Source: Faecalibacterium langellae | GTDB lineage: Bacteria; Bacillota; Clostridia; Oscillospirales; Ruminococcaceae | Direction: 5' to 3' | Length of the DNA: 64,000 nucleotides | Assembly (NCBI RefSeq): GCF_002549775.1 | Contig: NZ_NMTR01000012.1 | Span: 1 to 64,000 of the forward strand | Shown here: piece by piece, positions 1 through 8,263 of the stretch | How the letters are laid out: every line of letters begins with the position of its first letter | How positions within the stretch are numbered: the stretch's first letter is position 1 | Program-made: the position numbers and the translations under genes | Notes under the pieces: generated by a model | The model's database searches: none | What the model was told of the DNA's origin: nothing | Seen by the model: the letters and a program-made list of their open reading frames with translations, nothing else

Positions 1-25
1 CAACCCCAAAGAGGATGGGCTCCAT

Positions 26-62
26 ACAAAAAAGCTAGCCGCTTCGCTTAACGCTTTTTTGT
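26..62. terminator. terminator-like hairpin
   Basis: Ten-base arms ACAAAAAAGC and GCTTTTTTGT enclose a 17-base loop. The T run on the plus strand would end a transcript entering from outside the window. The gene it serves is not visible. Confidence 0.45.
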
Positions 63-123
63 GTTCCGCCATTTCAAGGCCCCTCAGCCGCTGCGGCGGC
101 AGCTCCCCGCAGGGGAGCGGGTG

Positions 124-340
124 CGCCCTCTCCGTCACCTTCGGTGACACCTTGTCACCTTTTTTGTCGCTGCGCGACATCTTCCCCCGACCGGGGGAAG
201 TCTTTCAAAGGGAGAGGCAAGAAGCACTCCCATTACGCCCTTGGCTCCCTTTCAAAAGAAAAGCAAGAAGCGTGCCCTCCACGCTCTTGGCTCTCCCTTT
301 GGGAGAGCTGGCAAACCCGAAGGGTTTGACTGAGAGGGTT
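124..340. repeat. long palindromic intergenic repeat (CCCTCTC...GAGAGGG type), extended variant
   Basis: The element opens with CCCTCTCCGTCA and closes with TGACTGAGAGGG. Between these ends it holds nested inverted repeats (TTCCCCCGACCGGGGGAA, GGCTCTCCCTTTGGGAGAGC). The same outer ends recur near 1.86, 24.56, 37.12, 44.11 and 46.55 kb. A block with GTCG-CGAC and the C/G-rich hairpin is shared almost word for word only with the copy at 46.55 kb. The open reading frames across it are by-products of the repeat. The rest of positions 1-432 shows no gene. Confidence 0.75.
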
Positions 341-432
341 TGCTTCTCGCCGAGCTGCGGGTTCCCCGCTGGCGCGACGCTCCCGCAGGGAGCCAGCGAC
401 AGCAGATGCCGGTTGCCGTTACGGCCCTTCCC

Positions 433-527
433 GTGAAAAAGCAACACCGGAATGACCGCAGTCATTCCGGTGTTGCAATAAAAAATAATATTTCCACTAA
501 TATTGCCAAAGCGAACGCGTCGGCAAT
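433..527 (-). repeat. TGCG-loop hairpin element, copy A
   Basis: Read on the minus strand, this is a small hairpin (ATTGCC/GGCAAT arms), an A/T-rich spacer, a perfect 16-bp stem (arms 441-456 and 461-476) with a TGCG loop, then TTTTTCAC. It begins 10 bases after the stop of the YwaF-like gene on the same strand, so it can act as that gene's terminator. Six further copies in the window share the frame but have other stem sequences. Confidence 0.8.
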
Positions 528-536
528 TCTAAATCG

Positions 537-1292
537 TTAATGCTTTCTCCGGCCTATAACATACCACGGTAGATACATGATCACCAGTGCTGCCGCGATG
601 GCAGGCAGAAAGCCCAGGATATAATACTTCTCGCCCAGCGCGGCGGTGAACGCGCTGGTGATGACGTTGCCATAGGGGTTGTTCAGAAAATAAAAGTTCG
701 TCTGCAAGGGCTTGTTCAAAAAGTAGATGGGCAGGGCCGAACCGAACAGAAACGCCAGCACCATGGGCACCCGGCGCACGCTGGGCCGGTAGCCGCCCGC
801 CACCAGCAGCACCGGGTAGAGCACCAGCAGGGCATGGATGCTCACCGAGTGCAGGTTGATGAGGGTCCACCAGCTGGGCACGTCCCGCCAGCTGGGGCAC
901 AGCAGCGCCAGCATGGCCCCGGGGATGCACAGGGCGTAGAGCTCCTCCTTGCACCAGTTCTGGTCCGTGACGGTGCAGTACAGGCAGACGAACACATTGA
1001 TGCTGCACAGGTGCAGCGGCAGATAGCTCCAGTTCCACTGGCCGGTCAGGGCCATGCCCAGCAGCAGGGCGGCTTCGTCGGCCAGCAGGGCTGCCGTCAC
1101 GCCCACGAGGATGCGCCGCCGCGTGCGTGCCCCGGCCCGGCGGTACCACACCGCCATGCCGAGGATGAACAGCGCCGACACCGCCAGCTCCACGAGATGC
1201 ACCGTGCCGAACAGCGGGTAGCACTCGTACCCGGGGCCGAACTCGGCCGCTGTGATATCGTAAGATTTCCAGAAATCGCTCACACGTTTCAC
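537..1292 (-). CDS. YwaF/TIGR02206-like integral membrane protein
   Basis: A 251-residue protein with about seven hydrophobic segments. The polar N-terminus (SDFWKSYD) and the histidine-bearing membrane segments (SYLPLHLCSINVF, LINLHSVSIHALL) recall the YwaF/TIGR02206 family of uncharacterised membrane proteins. No enzymatic motif is visible. The gene stands alone, with a plus-strand thioesterase gene divergent from it and a TGCG-loop hairpin directly behind its stop codon. The role is unknown. The family assignment rests on recall of sequence pattern, not on a search. Confidence 0.7.
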   Translation of the reverse strand: MKRVSDFWKSYDITAAEFGPGYECYPLFGTVHLVELAVSALFILGMAVWYRRAGARTRRRILVGVTAALLADEAALLLGMALTGQWNWSYLPLHLCSINVFVCLYCTVTDQNWCKEELYALCIPGAMLALLCPSWRDVPSWWTLINLHSVSIHALLVLYPVLLVAGGYRPSVRRVPMVLAFLFGSALPIYFLNKPLQTNFYFLNNPYGNVITSAFTAALGEKYYILGFLPAIAAALVIMYLPWYVIGRRKH

Positions 1293-1447
1293 CGCCTTTT
1301 GGCCCTATCCTAGCGCACATCTCTCCAAAAGGAAAGACTTTTTTGCAAAAAAGCGCAAAAGCGGGTGCATTCTGGGCCGCAGTGTGGTATCTTATAAAAT
1401 AGTATACACAAATACGCCGCAACGGCGCACAAAGGAGAGGAAAGTAT

Positions 1448-1837
1448 ATGACACTGGAAACTGGTATCCGCGGCGAGCAGAGCGTGCTCGTCACCGCGGC
1501 CAACACTGCAAAGACCATGGGAAGCGGCACGCTGGACGTGTTCGCCACCCCCGCGCTGGTGGCTCTGGCTGAAAAGACCTGCTGGATGAGCGTGGCCGAC
1601 GCACTGGACGAAGGCAATGGCTCGGTGGGCACCAAGCTGGAGCTGGAGCACACCGCTCCCACCCCCGTGGGCATGACCGTCACCTGCGAGAGTGAGCTGG
1701 TGGCCGTGGAAGGCCGCAAGCTGACCTTCAAGGTCACCCTGCACGACGAAAAAGGCCCGGTGGGCGGCGGCACCCACGAGCGCTTTGTCATCAATAACGC
1801 CAAGTTCGCGGCGAAGGCGGAGGCGAAGAAGGGGTAA
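1448..1837 (+). CDS. FlK-like hotdog-fold acyl-CoA thioesterase
   Basis: A 129-residue single hotdog domain of the fluoroacetyl-CoA thioesterase (FlK) class. Thr34 (in FATPALVALAEK), Glu42 and His68 (in LELEHTAPTPVG) reproduce the spacing of the known FlK triad Thr42, Glu50 and His76 (8 and 26 residues apart). In most gut bacteria such proteins probably hydrolyse small acyl-CoAs; fluoroacetate resistance need not apply here. The start is preceded by AAAGGAGAGGAAAGT. A palindromic repeat follows at once. The substrate is not predictable. Confidence 0.85.
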   Translation: MTLETGIRGEQSVLVTAANTAKTMGSGTLDVFATPALVALAEKTCWMSVADALDEGNGSVGTKLELEHTAPTPVGMTVTCESELVAVEGRKLTFKVTLHDEKGPVGGGTHERFVINNAKFAAKAEAKKG

Positions 1838-1854
1838 AAAGAAAAACGCGCTCG

Positions 1855-1970
1855 CCCTCTCAGTCACCTTCGGTGCCAGCTCTCCCAAAGGGAGAGCCAC
1901 GGGCTTAGCCGTTACGCTTCTTGCCTCCCCCTTCGGGGGAGGTGGCATTGCGAAGCAATGACGGAGAGGG
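1855..1970. repeat. palindromic intergenic repeat
   Basis: The outer ends CCCTCTCAGTCA and TGACGGAGAGGG pair. Inside are GGCTCTCCC-type and CCTCCCCCTTCGGGGGAGG hairpins plus GGCATTGCGAAGCAATG. Same family as the elements at 124, 24563, 37120, 44109 and 46547. Confidence 0.8.
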
Positions 1971-2138
1971 TTATTCTTCATCCTTTTTCTCCGGTTGTCC
2001 CAACCGTATCGGCGGCAGGTCCGCGTCCAGCAGCTGCTGTTCGGCGCGCACCTGCGCGTCCTGCAAAAGCTGCGCCGCCTGCACACTGGCGCGGAACAGC
2101 TCAAAGTACATCGCTTTATAATCCGGCGCGGCGCTCAC
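1971..2138 (-). CDS. small hypothetical protein (about 55 aa)
   Basis: The frame encodes a helical, Gln/Ala-rich peptide (DYKAMYFELFRASVQAAQLL, then charged residues ending KKDEE). The pattern DYKAMYFELF is familiar from short clostridial hypothetical proteins with a single amphipathic helix. I chose a GTG start next to AGGGGG. The spacing is poor, so an internal ATG (KAMYF) or a longer form is possible. It ends exactly at the neighbouring palindromic repeat. Function unknown; it may not be expressed. Confidence 0.4.
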   Translation of the reverse strand: MSAAPDYKAMYFELFRASVQAAQLLQDAQVRAEQQLLDADLPPIRLGQPEKKDEE

Positions 2139-2223
2139 CCCCCTGCTGTGTTTGTGGGGATAGTCTTTCCCGCACAGCGGGCGGTGATGCGCCGCCGGAA
2201 ACAAGAAAAAAGAGGAATCCGTT

Positions 2224-3891
2224 ATGAAAAACAAAAATCTATCCTGGTTCGCGGCGCTGCTGGTGTTCGCGCTGCTGCTGTGGTGCACCGCTGTCACCCC
2301 CGGCAAGATCGCGGACCCGTCCACCTACACCTGCTCGGTGTACAGCACCATCTTCTCGCTGCTGCCGCCGGTGATCGCCATCGTGCTGGCGTTGAACACC
2401 AAGGAAGTCTACACCTCCCTGCTGGTGGGCATCGCGTCCGGTGCACTGCTGTACGCCAACGGCAATCTGGAGCTGGCCATCAACACCCTGTTCTTCAACG
2501 AAGACGGCGGCATGGTGGCCAAGCTTTCCGACAGCAGCAATGTGGGCATTCTGGTCTTTCTGGTCATGCTGGGCATTCTGGTGGCCCTGATGAACAAGGC
2601 CGGCGGCTCGGCGGCCTTCGGGCGCTGGGCGTCCACCCACATCCACTCCCGGGCCGGTGCGCAGTTTGCCACCCTGCTGCTGGGCGTGATGATCTTTGTG
2701 GACGACTACTTCAACTGCCTGACCGTCGGCTCTGTCATGCGCCCGGTCACCGACCGGCAGAAGGTCTCCCGCGCAAAGCTGGCCTACCTGATCGACGCCA
2801 CTGCGGCCCCGGTGTGCATCATTGCACCGGTGTCCAGCTGGGCGGCTGCCGTTACTTCCTCAGTGCCGGAAGGCTCCGGTATCAACGGCTTTACCATGTT
2901 CCTGCGCACCATTCCTTATAACTACTATGCCCTGCTCACGCTGGTGATGATCCTGTTCCTTATCTTTACCGGCACCGACTTCGGCCCCATGCAGCTCAAC
3001 GAGCGCAACGCCGTCAACGGCGACCTGTTCACCACCGCCGACCGTCCCTACGGCGACGACGTGGACGATGGCAGCTCCACGGCGGGCCATGTAGCAGACC
3101 TGATCGCCCCGGTGCTGGTGCTGATCGCGGCCTGCATCTTCGGCATGATCTACACCGGCGGCTTCTTTGAGGGCGTGGACTTCGTCACCGCCTTTGCGGA
3201 CTGCAACGCTTCGGCGGGCCTTGTGCTGGGCAGCAGCATTGCCCTGCTGTTCACCTTCATCTTCTACCGCGTGCGCAATGTGATGACCTTCCAGGACTTC
3301 GCTGCCTGCATCCCCGAGGGCTTCAAGGCCATGGTCAGCCCCATGCTGATCCTCTCCCTCGCATGGACCCTGTCCGGCATGACCGGCCTGCTGGGCGCAA
3401 AGTACTATGTTGCAAACCTGCTGAACGGCTCTGCCGCTGCCCTGCAGTACATGCTGCCGGTCATCATCTTCCTTGTGGCAGTGTTCCTTGCCTTTGCCAC
3501 CGGCACTTCCTGGGGCACCTTCTCCATCCTCATTCCCATCGTGTGCCATGCCTTCCCGGATGGTGAGATGCTGGTCATCTCCATCGCGGCCTGTCTGTCC
3601 GGCGCGGTGTGCGGTGACCACTGCTCCCCCATCTCGGATACCACCATCATGGCGTCCGCCGGTGCCCACTGCAGCCACGTGAACCATGTGTCCACCCAGC
3701 TGCCCTACGCCATCACGGCGGCAGCCTGCGCGGCGGTGTGCTATGTCATCACCGGCATTGCACAGGCATTCCTCGGTGCAAGCGCCAGCCTTGTCACCTC
3801 GCTCATCCTGCTGGCTGTGGCCATTGCAGTGGAGCTGGCCGTGCTGAGCGTCATCCGCGTGCGTACCGGCAAAGCGGCAAAGAAAGCTTGA
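2224..3891 (+). CDS. NhaC-family Na+/H+ antiporter
   Basis: A 555-residue polytopic membrane protein of about 12 transmembrane segments, typical of the NhaC/Na_H_antiporter family, which exchanges Na+ (or an organic ion pair) for H+. The acidic membrane motif MIFVDDYFNCLTVGSVM and the later stretch CGDHCSPISDTTIMASAGA are family signatures. A hydrophilic loop near residues 265-290 (DRPYGDDVDDGSS) is an insertion of moderate length. The start follows AAAGAGGAATCCGTT. A MarR regulator lies 82 bases downstream on the same strand and may control it. The exchanged substrate cannot be read from sequence. Confidence 0.9.
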   Translation: MKNKNLSWFAALLVFALLLWCTAVTPGKIADPSTYTCSVYSTIFSLLPPVIAIVLALNTKEVYTSLLVGIASGALLYANGNLELAINTLFFNEDGGMVAKLSDSSNVGILVFLVMLGILVALMNKAGGSAAFGRWASTHIHSRAGAQFATLLLGVMIFVDDYFNCLTVGSVMRPVTDRQKVSRAKLAYLIDATAAPVCIIAPVSSWAAAVTSSVPEGSGINGFTMFLRTIPYNYYALLTLVMILFLIFTGTDFGPMQLNERNAVNGDLFTTADRPYGDDVDDGSSTAGHVADLIAPVLVLIAACIFGMIYTGGFFEGVDFVTAFADCNASAGLVLGSSIALLFTFIFYRVRNVMTFQDFAACIPEGFKAMVSPMLILSLAWTLSGMTGLLGAKYYVANLLNGSAAALQYMLPVIIFLVAVFLAFATGTSWGTFSILIPIVCHAFPDGEMLVISIAACLSGAVCGDHCSPISDTTIMASAGAHCSHVNHVSTQLPYAITAAACAAVCYVITGIAQAFLGASASLVTSLILLAVAIAVELAVLSVIRVRTGKAAKKA

Positions 3892-3973
3892 CCGAGAAAG
3901 CGCAATTTCCCTTTGCGCCGCGGGCAAAACGTGGTATACTGAAAGAAAATGAACTTTCGGAGGCGCACGACCC

Positions 3974-4429
3974 ATGCTGGAACAGGCATTTCAGGACGTA
4001 TACACCAAATTCAAGCTGCATTTTTACCAGAACATTTTTCAGCGTTTTGCCACCCGGGAAGCGACCCTGACCACGGTGGAATCCTTCTGCATGGAAGGCA
4101 TCATGGCCATGGGCGAGCCCACCATTGCCGAGTTTTCGCGCATGATGCAGATCTCCACCCCCAACGCGGCGTATAAGATCGGCAGTCTGGTGAAGAAGGG
4201 CTATGTGGAAAAGATCCAGTCCACCACCGACCGGCGCGAATACAACCTGCGTCCCACCCAGAAGTATATCGATTACTACAACATCAGCTATTCCTACCTG
4301 CACACCGTAGTGGAGCGCGCCCGCGAGCGTTTCTCCCCTGAGGACTGCGCAAAGCTGGAAGAGATGCTCACCATCGTGAGCGACGAGCTGATGCCGGAAC
4401 TGGACCTGCCCAAAAAGAACGCAGAATAA
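3974..4429 (+). CDS. MarR-family transcriptional regulator
   Basis: A 151-residue winged-helix protein. The region around residues 45-110 (PTIAEFSRMMQISTPNAAYK, then a wing with TTDRREYNLRPT) has the MarR arrangement of recognition helix and DR-containing wing. N- and C-terminal helices would make the dimer interface. It is preceded by CGGAGGCGCACGACCC. It sits behind the NhaC antiporter gene and ends in a strong terminator. No ligand can be inferred. Confidence 0.85.
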   Translation: MLEQAFQDVYTKFKLHFYQNIFQRFATREATLTTVESFCMEGIMAMGEPTIAEFSRMMQISTPNAAYKIGSLVKKGYVEKIQSTTDRREYNLRPTQKYIDYYNISYSYLHTVVERARERFSPEDCAKLEEMLTIVSDELMPELDLPKKNAE

Positions 4430-4431
4430 GC

Positions 4432-4466
4432 AAAAAACCTCCCGGTCGCTGGCCGGGAGGTTTTTT
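4432..4466. terminator. bidirectional intrinsic terminator
   Basis: The stem CCTCCCGG/CCGGGAGG is flanked by six A's and six T's. It lies between the converging marR-like gene and the membrane gene on the minus strand. Confidence 0.9.
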
Positions 4467-4474
4467 GTGTATCG

Positions 4475-5227
4475 TTACTTCTGCTCTTTATCCACCACCT
4501 GGATCTTGCCCTTCTTCCACAGCACATAGGAAGTGAGGATGCCGATGGGCAGCATCACGATGATGAAGATGCCCACAAGGCCGCCCAGCGCCGCGCCGTA
4601 GCCCGCCAGACGGGCCGCGAGGGAGAGCACCGTCATGATGATGAGCACCGGCAGCACGCCCTTGATACCGCCCTTGACCACCTTATTGCCGCTGGCAGAG
4701 CTGGCGAACAGGCCCAGCGCCATGGAGCCGAACAGGGCCGGCAGCAGGTAGCCGGAAGCCGTCTTGACGGCGGGCAGCTCGAACACCGGGCTGATGAAGG
4801 AAGCGCACACCGCCGCCAGCGTCAGGATGGCAACGGTCATCAGGGACGAGACCGCCACAGCCACCGAGGCAATGGCTTCACCCTCCGGGGTGTTGGGCTG
4901 CTTCTTGGTCAGGTTCATGGCGTTGGCTGCCACGGGCAGCTTCAGGTTCATGATGTTGCCAGTGATAAAAGCCAGGTACGCCGAGCAGCCCAGAATGGGG
5001 GTGTAGCTCAGCGCTTCCGAAAAGCCCACCGGGATATAGATGAGCAGGATGGAAAAGGTGTTCACGTTGAACACCTCGCCCAGACTCGGGATGCTGTCGT
5101 AGGCGGCCAGCACCACGAAAGGCAGCGCCACCATGTAGATGAGGGCGATCAGGGTGCCCACGCGGCCCCAGCGGTGCGCCCAGCTCTGGAAGGAATCCAT
5201 TTTGGTCTCGGTCTTTGCTTTGCTCAT
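4475..5227 (-). CDS. membrane protein, second gene of a DUF5058-type pair
   Basis: A 250-residue protein with about seven hydrophobic segments and a charged C-terminal tail (KKGKIQVVDKEQK). It contains SEALSYTPILGCSAYLAFITG and a conserved-looking SASGNKVVKGG turn. It starts 13 bases after the stop of the other membrane gene, behind AAGGAGGGCAGGAAC, so the two are translated together and probably form one complex. A transporter role is likely from topology alone. I recognise no specific family or substrate. Confidence 0.7.
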   Translation of the reverse strand: MSKAKTETKMDSFQSWAHRWGRVGTLIALIYMVALPFVVLAAYDSIPSLGEVFNVNTFSILLIYIPVGFSEALSYTPILGCSAYLAFITGNIMNLKLPVAANAMNLTKKQPNTPEGEAIASVAVAVSSLMTVAILTLAAVCASFISPVFELPAVKTASGYLLPALFGSMALGLFASSASGNKVVKGGIKGVLPVLIIMTVLSLAARLAGYGAALGGLVGIFIIVMLPIGILTSYVLWKKGKIQVVDKEQK

Positions 5228-5240
5228 GTTCCTGCCCTCC

Positions 5241-5969
5241 TTACCCGAAAATGCGCACCCATGCCAGCGACGAGATCAGGCCGCCCAGCATGGAGAATGC
5301 CATCACAAAGTTGTTCAGCCACGCAAGGCCCGGGCGCTTTGCCAGCACGCCCACGCCCACTGCGATGACAAGGCCGGTGATCATGACAGCCGCCTGCACG
5401 TTATCCGTGAACAGCAGGATGGGGATGTATACGGAAAACATCACCAGCATGAACACGCCGGAGAGCACGTTTTTCCAGGTGCTGCCGCCGTTATCGGCAG
5501 CGGAGCGGTCCACGCTCTTGCACAGCTTTTTGCCGAAGGGCAGCAGGATGAGAAAGCCGCTCAGCATACCCACGCTCATCAGGATCATCACCACGCCGAA
5601 CTGGCGGCCGGTGGCGCTTTCCAGCATTTCGGCCGAGGATGCATAGCCCAGCACCTGCGCGATGGAGCTGGAGATCATGGTTTCATACGACAGCGAGCCG
5701 ATGACCGAAAGCCGCCACCATGCCCACACACTGCCCAGCACCGCAATGAGCACGAACAGGCCCACCACGATGGAAAGGCTGGGCACGATGGAAAACACAA
5801 GGCTGGATTTGATGACGTTGCTCAGCTCTTTGCGGGTGATGCCCAGTTCCAGGCAGTGGTCGTAGGCCTTTTTCAGATACACCAGCGAGAACGCCGCGAT
5901 GTAGACAAGGCCGCCGATGACCAGCGCCAGCAAAAGCGGGCTCTGGATGATGTCTTTCATGGTTGCCAT
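5241..5969 (-). CDS. DUF5058-like membrane protein
   Basis: A 242-residue polytopic membrane protein with about six to seven segments. It has a cytoplasmic loop KKAYDHCLELGITRKELSNV and a conserved stretch SYETMISSSIAQVLGYASSA. The pattern matches my memory of the uncharacterised DUF5058 family. It is the first gene of a two-gene operon with the membrane protein that follows. Two partner membrane subunits of similar size suggest a heteromeric transporter; the substrate is unknown. Confidence 0.65.
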   Translation of the reverse strand: MATMKDIIQSPLLLALVIGGLVYIAAFSLVYLKKAYDHCLELGITRKELSNVIKSSLVFSIVPSLSIVVGLFVLIAVLGSVWAWWRLSVIGSLSYETMISSSIAQVLGYASSAEMLESATGRQFGVVMILMSVGMLSGFLILLPFGKKLCKSVDRSAADNGGSTWKNVLSGVFMLVMFSVYIPILLFTDNVQAAVMITGLVIAVGVGVLAKRPGLAWLNNFVMAFSMLGGLISSLAWVRIFG

Positions 5970-6160
5970 GAGATTGTCCCTCCCTCAAATACACTCCGGA
6001 CGAAAAAAGGCGGGTGTTTTGTGCCCGCCGTCCTTGCGATACGGACAGGATACCGGAAAAAGCCGTGCTTGTCAAATAAGTAACACTAAAGCACGGGCGG
6101 TGGTTTGGGCAGATTTTTGCCGCGAAAACCGGCAAAGAAGCTTTACTGCGTTAAAATAAT

Positions 6161-6184
6161 AAAGTGATGACCGCCGGTCACTTT
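6161..6184. promoter_or_regulatory. palindromic operator candidate
   Basis: Arms AAAGTGA and TCACTTT flank TGACCGCCGG, and an inner palindrome TGACCG-C-CGGTCA overlaps them. It lies in the 405-base gap between the divergent membrane pair and azlC, upstream of both. The binding protein is unknown. Confidence 0.5.
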
Positions 6185-6257
6185 GCATCCGTTGAAAGTT
6201 GCATAAAAAACAAAGAAAAATTTTGTCGTTCTGCTGAAAACAGCGCCCGCCCGGCCC

Positions 6258-6285
6258 TTGCAAACGCCGTAAAACCTGTTATAAT
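6258..6285 (+). promoter_or_regulatory. azlCD promoter
   Basis: TTGCAA, a 16-base spacer and TATAAT, about 90 bases before the azlC start. Apart from this and the upstream palindrome, nothing else is recognisable in 5970-6374. Confidence 0.65.
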
Positions 6286-6374
6286 ACAAGCATCAACATA
6301 TCGAAGAAATGGGTTTTTCTGCGGCAGTGCGGCCGCAGCCGAAGGACCCTGCGAGATTTTTGAGGGAAAGACCA

Positions 6375-7148
6375 ATGGAACATGTGACCGAACAACAATT
6401 GACACGGCAGCAGAGCCCCGTCTGGCGGGCCCTGCGTGCCGCTGCACCCCAGACCATCCCGGTGCTGGCGGGCTATTTTGTGCTTGGCATGGGCTACGGC
6501 ATCTACGTGCAGTCGCTGGGGCTGCCGGTGTGGATGCCCATGCTCATGGGCACGGTGGTGTATGGCGGCTCGCTGGAATTTGTTCTGGCAAGCCTGCTGC
6601 TCAGCGCGTTTTCACCGCTCTCCGCCTTTTTGATGGCCCTGATGATTCAGGCCCGGCACCTGTTCTACGGCCTTGCCATGCTGGAGCGCTACAAGGGCTA
6701 CGGCCTGCGCAGCTTTTACATGATCTTTGCCATGAGTGACGAGACCTTCTCCATCACCTGCTCGGCGGAACCGCCTGCGGGGGTGGATAAGGGCTGGTTC
6801 ATGTTTTTCATCACCCTGCTGGACCAGTTCTACTGGGTGGCCAGCGCGGGCCTTGGCGCGGCGGTGGGGTCCATCCTGCCCTTCAGCACCGAGGGCGTGG
6901 ACTTCGTCATGACGGCTATGTTCACGGTCATCTTCCTCAACCAGTGGGAAAAGAGCAAGCAACACTACAGCGCCTTCATTGGCTTGGCCGCACCGCTGGT
7001 GTGCCTGGCCATTTTCGGCTCCGGCAGCTTCCTGCTGCCGTCCATGGGCTGCATTTTGGTGCTGCTGCTGGCCCTGCGCAAGCCCATTGAAAAAGCCGAG
7101 GGCACCGAGCCGGAAGCCGAAAAGAAAAACGAGGAGGTGGGCGCATGA
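6375..7148 (+). CDS. azlC: AzlC-family branched-chain amino-acid exporter, large subunit
   Basis: A 257-residue membrane protein of the AzlC/YgaZ family. With AzlD it forms an exporter for branched-chain amino acids and their analogues. Diagnostic stretches are GYFVLGMGYGIY, MGTVVYGGSLEFVLASLL and MIQARHLFYGLAMLERYKG. I chose the ATG behind GAGGGAAAGACCA rather than an upstream in-frame ATG that adds 22 unlike residues. The stop overlaps the azlD start (ATGA). The acidic, lysine-rich tail (EGTEPEAEKKNEEVGA) is cytoplasmic. Confidence 0.93.
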   Translation: MEHVTEQQLTRQQSPVWRALRAAAPQTIPVLAGYFVLGMGYGIYVQSLGLPVWMPMLMGTVVYGGSLEFVLASLLLSAFSPLSAFLMALMIQARHLFYGLAMLERYKGYGLRSFYMIFAMSDETFSITCSAEPPAGVDKGWFMFFITLLDQFYWVASAGLGAAVGSILPFSTEGVDFVMTAMFTVIFLNQWEKSKQHYSAFIGLAAPLVCLAIFGSGSFLLPSMGCILVLLLALRKPIEKAEGTEPEAEKKNEEVGA

Positions 7149-7474
7149 CCGCACTTCAGATGGGCCTGACCATTGCGGTGTGCACCGCCGCCACCATGAT
7201 CACCCGCTTTCTGCCGTTCGTGGTGTTTTCGTCCAAAGACCAGCAGCCGCCCGAGGTGGTGCGGTATCTGGGCCGGGTGCTGCCCGCCGCCATCTTCGGC
7301 ATGCTGATCGTTTACTGCCTGAAAAGCGTCACTCCGTTTGCGGGCAGCCACGGCATCCCGGAGGCCATTGCTCTGCTGGTGACGGTGGCCCTGCACAAGT
7401 GGAAGCACGAAACGCTGCTCAGCGTGGCGGGCGGCACCCTGTGCTATGTGCTGCTGGTGCAGCTGGTGTTTTGA
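7145..7474 (+). CDS. azlD: AzlD-family exporter, small subunit
   Basis: A 109-residue protein with four hydrophobic segments of the AzlD/YgaH family, the small partner of AzlC. The motif TMITRFLPFVVFS near the N-terminus and GRVLPAAIFGMLIVYCLK are typical. A 4-base start/stop overlap with azlC indicates translational coupling. The gene ends in a strong bidirectional hairpin. Confidence 0.93.
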   Translation: MTALQMGLTIAVCTAATMITRFLPFVVFSSKDQQPPEVVRYLGRVLPAAIFGMLIVYCLKSVTPFAGSHGIPEAIALLVTVALHKWKHETLLSVAGGTLCYVLLVQLVF

Positions 7475-7482
7475 AAAACGCA

Positions 7483-7530
7483 AAGCGCTGCCGCGCAGGG
7501 GAATTCCTGTACGGCAGCGCTTATTTATTT
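7483..7530. terminator. bidirectional intrinsic terminator
   Basis: The stem AAGCGCTGCCG/CGGCAGCGCTT is followed by a T-rich run on plus. It separates azlD from the convergent GNAT gene. Confidence 0.85.
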
Positions 7531-8121
7531 TGCCGGGAACTGCGCTTCGAAGTCCGCAAATTCCTGCGGGCGGGTCAGGCAGACAAAATATCCCGCCGGG
7601 TCGCGGTAGATACCGTGTTTTCCCCGCAGGAAGCCGGGCCGCAGTTCCTTTACCAGAAAATAGTCTGCCTCCGGGTCGTCGGCATAGCGGATGCCGACGG
7701 TTTTGCCCGGCACAAAGCCGGAAGGCCCGTAAAAGGCGGGATCGCCTTCCAGCACGGCTGCACCAAAACCGCGTTCCGCGGCTTTCTGCAGTGCAGTGTC
7801 CAGCAGCAGGCGGCCAAGGCCCTGCCGCTGCATCTCCGGTGCGATGCACAGCGGGCCGACATTCAGCACCGGCAGGACGCTGCCATCGTCCAGCGCCGCA
7901 TCGGCCCGGACGGCGGCAAACTGCCCAATGAGCCTGCCGTCCTGTTCCAGCACAAGGGCGAGGTCCGGCACAAAGGCCGGGTCCTGCCGCAGGCAGTGCA
8001 GAACAAAATGCTCCATACAGCCCGGGCGGTAAACATTCCAGAATGCATCCCGCACAAGGCTCTCCACGGCGCGGTAGTCGGCAGGCACTTCCTGCCGGAT
8101 GGTCATTGATGTTTGCTTCAT
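7525..8121 (-). CDS. GNAT-family N-acetyltransferase (YhbS-like)
   Basis: A 198-residue acetyltransferase. The acetyl-CoA motif is PEMQRQGLGRLLLDTALQ (R-x-x-G-x-G), preceded by the beta strand LNVGPLCIAP. Downstream, GDPAFYGPSGFVPG is characteristic of the YhbS subgroup. The start MKQTSMTIRQ follows AAGGAGGAACCCCA; an upstream ATG adds 13 unconvincing residues. The substrate, protein or small molecule, is unknown. Confidence 0.85.
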   Translation of the reverse strand: MKQTSMTIRQEVPADYRAVESLVRDAFWNVYRPGCMEHFVLHCLRQDPAFVPDLALVLEQDGRLIGQFAAVRADAALDDGSVLPVLNVGPLCIAPEMQRQGLGRLLLDTALQKAAERGFGAAVLEGDPAFYGPSGFVPGKTVGIRYADDPEADYFLVKELRPGFLRGKHGIYRDPAGYFVCLTRPQEFADFEAQFPAK

Positions 8122-8263
8122 TGGGGTTCCTCCTTTCCGTCTCTGTGCCCAGCGTAACACGCAATTCTGTATAAAAATGTACCCGCGGCATTTCCGTTTC
8201 GGGGAAATGCTGCGAGTACATTGCGGTATCGGGCAAAGCCGTGTCCTTTTTGCGGTTTTGTGC

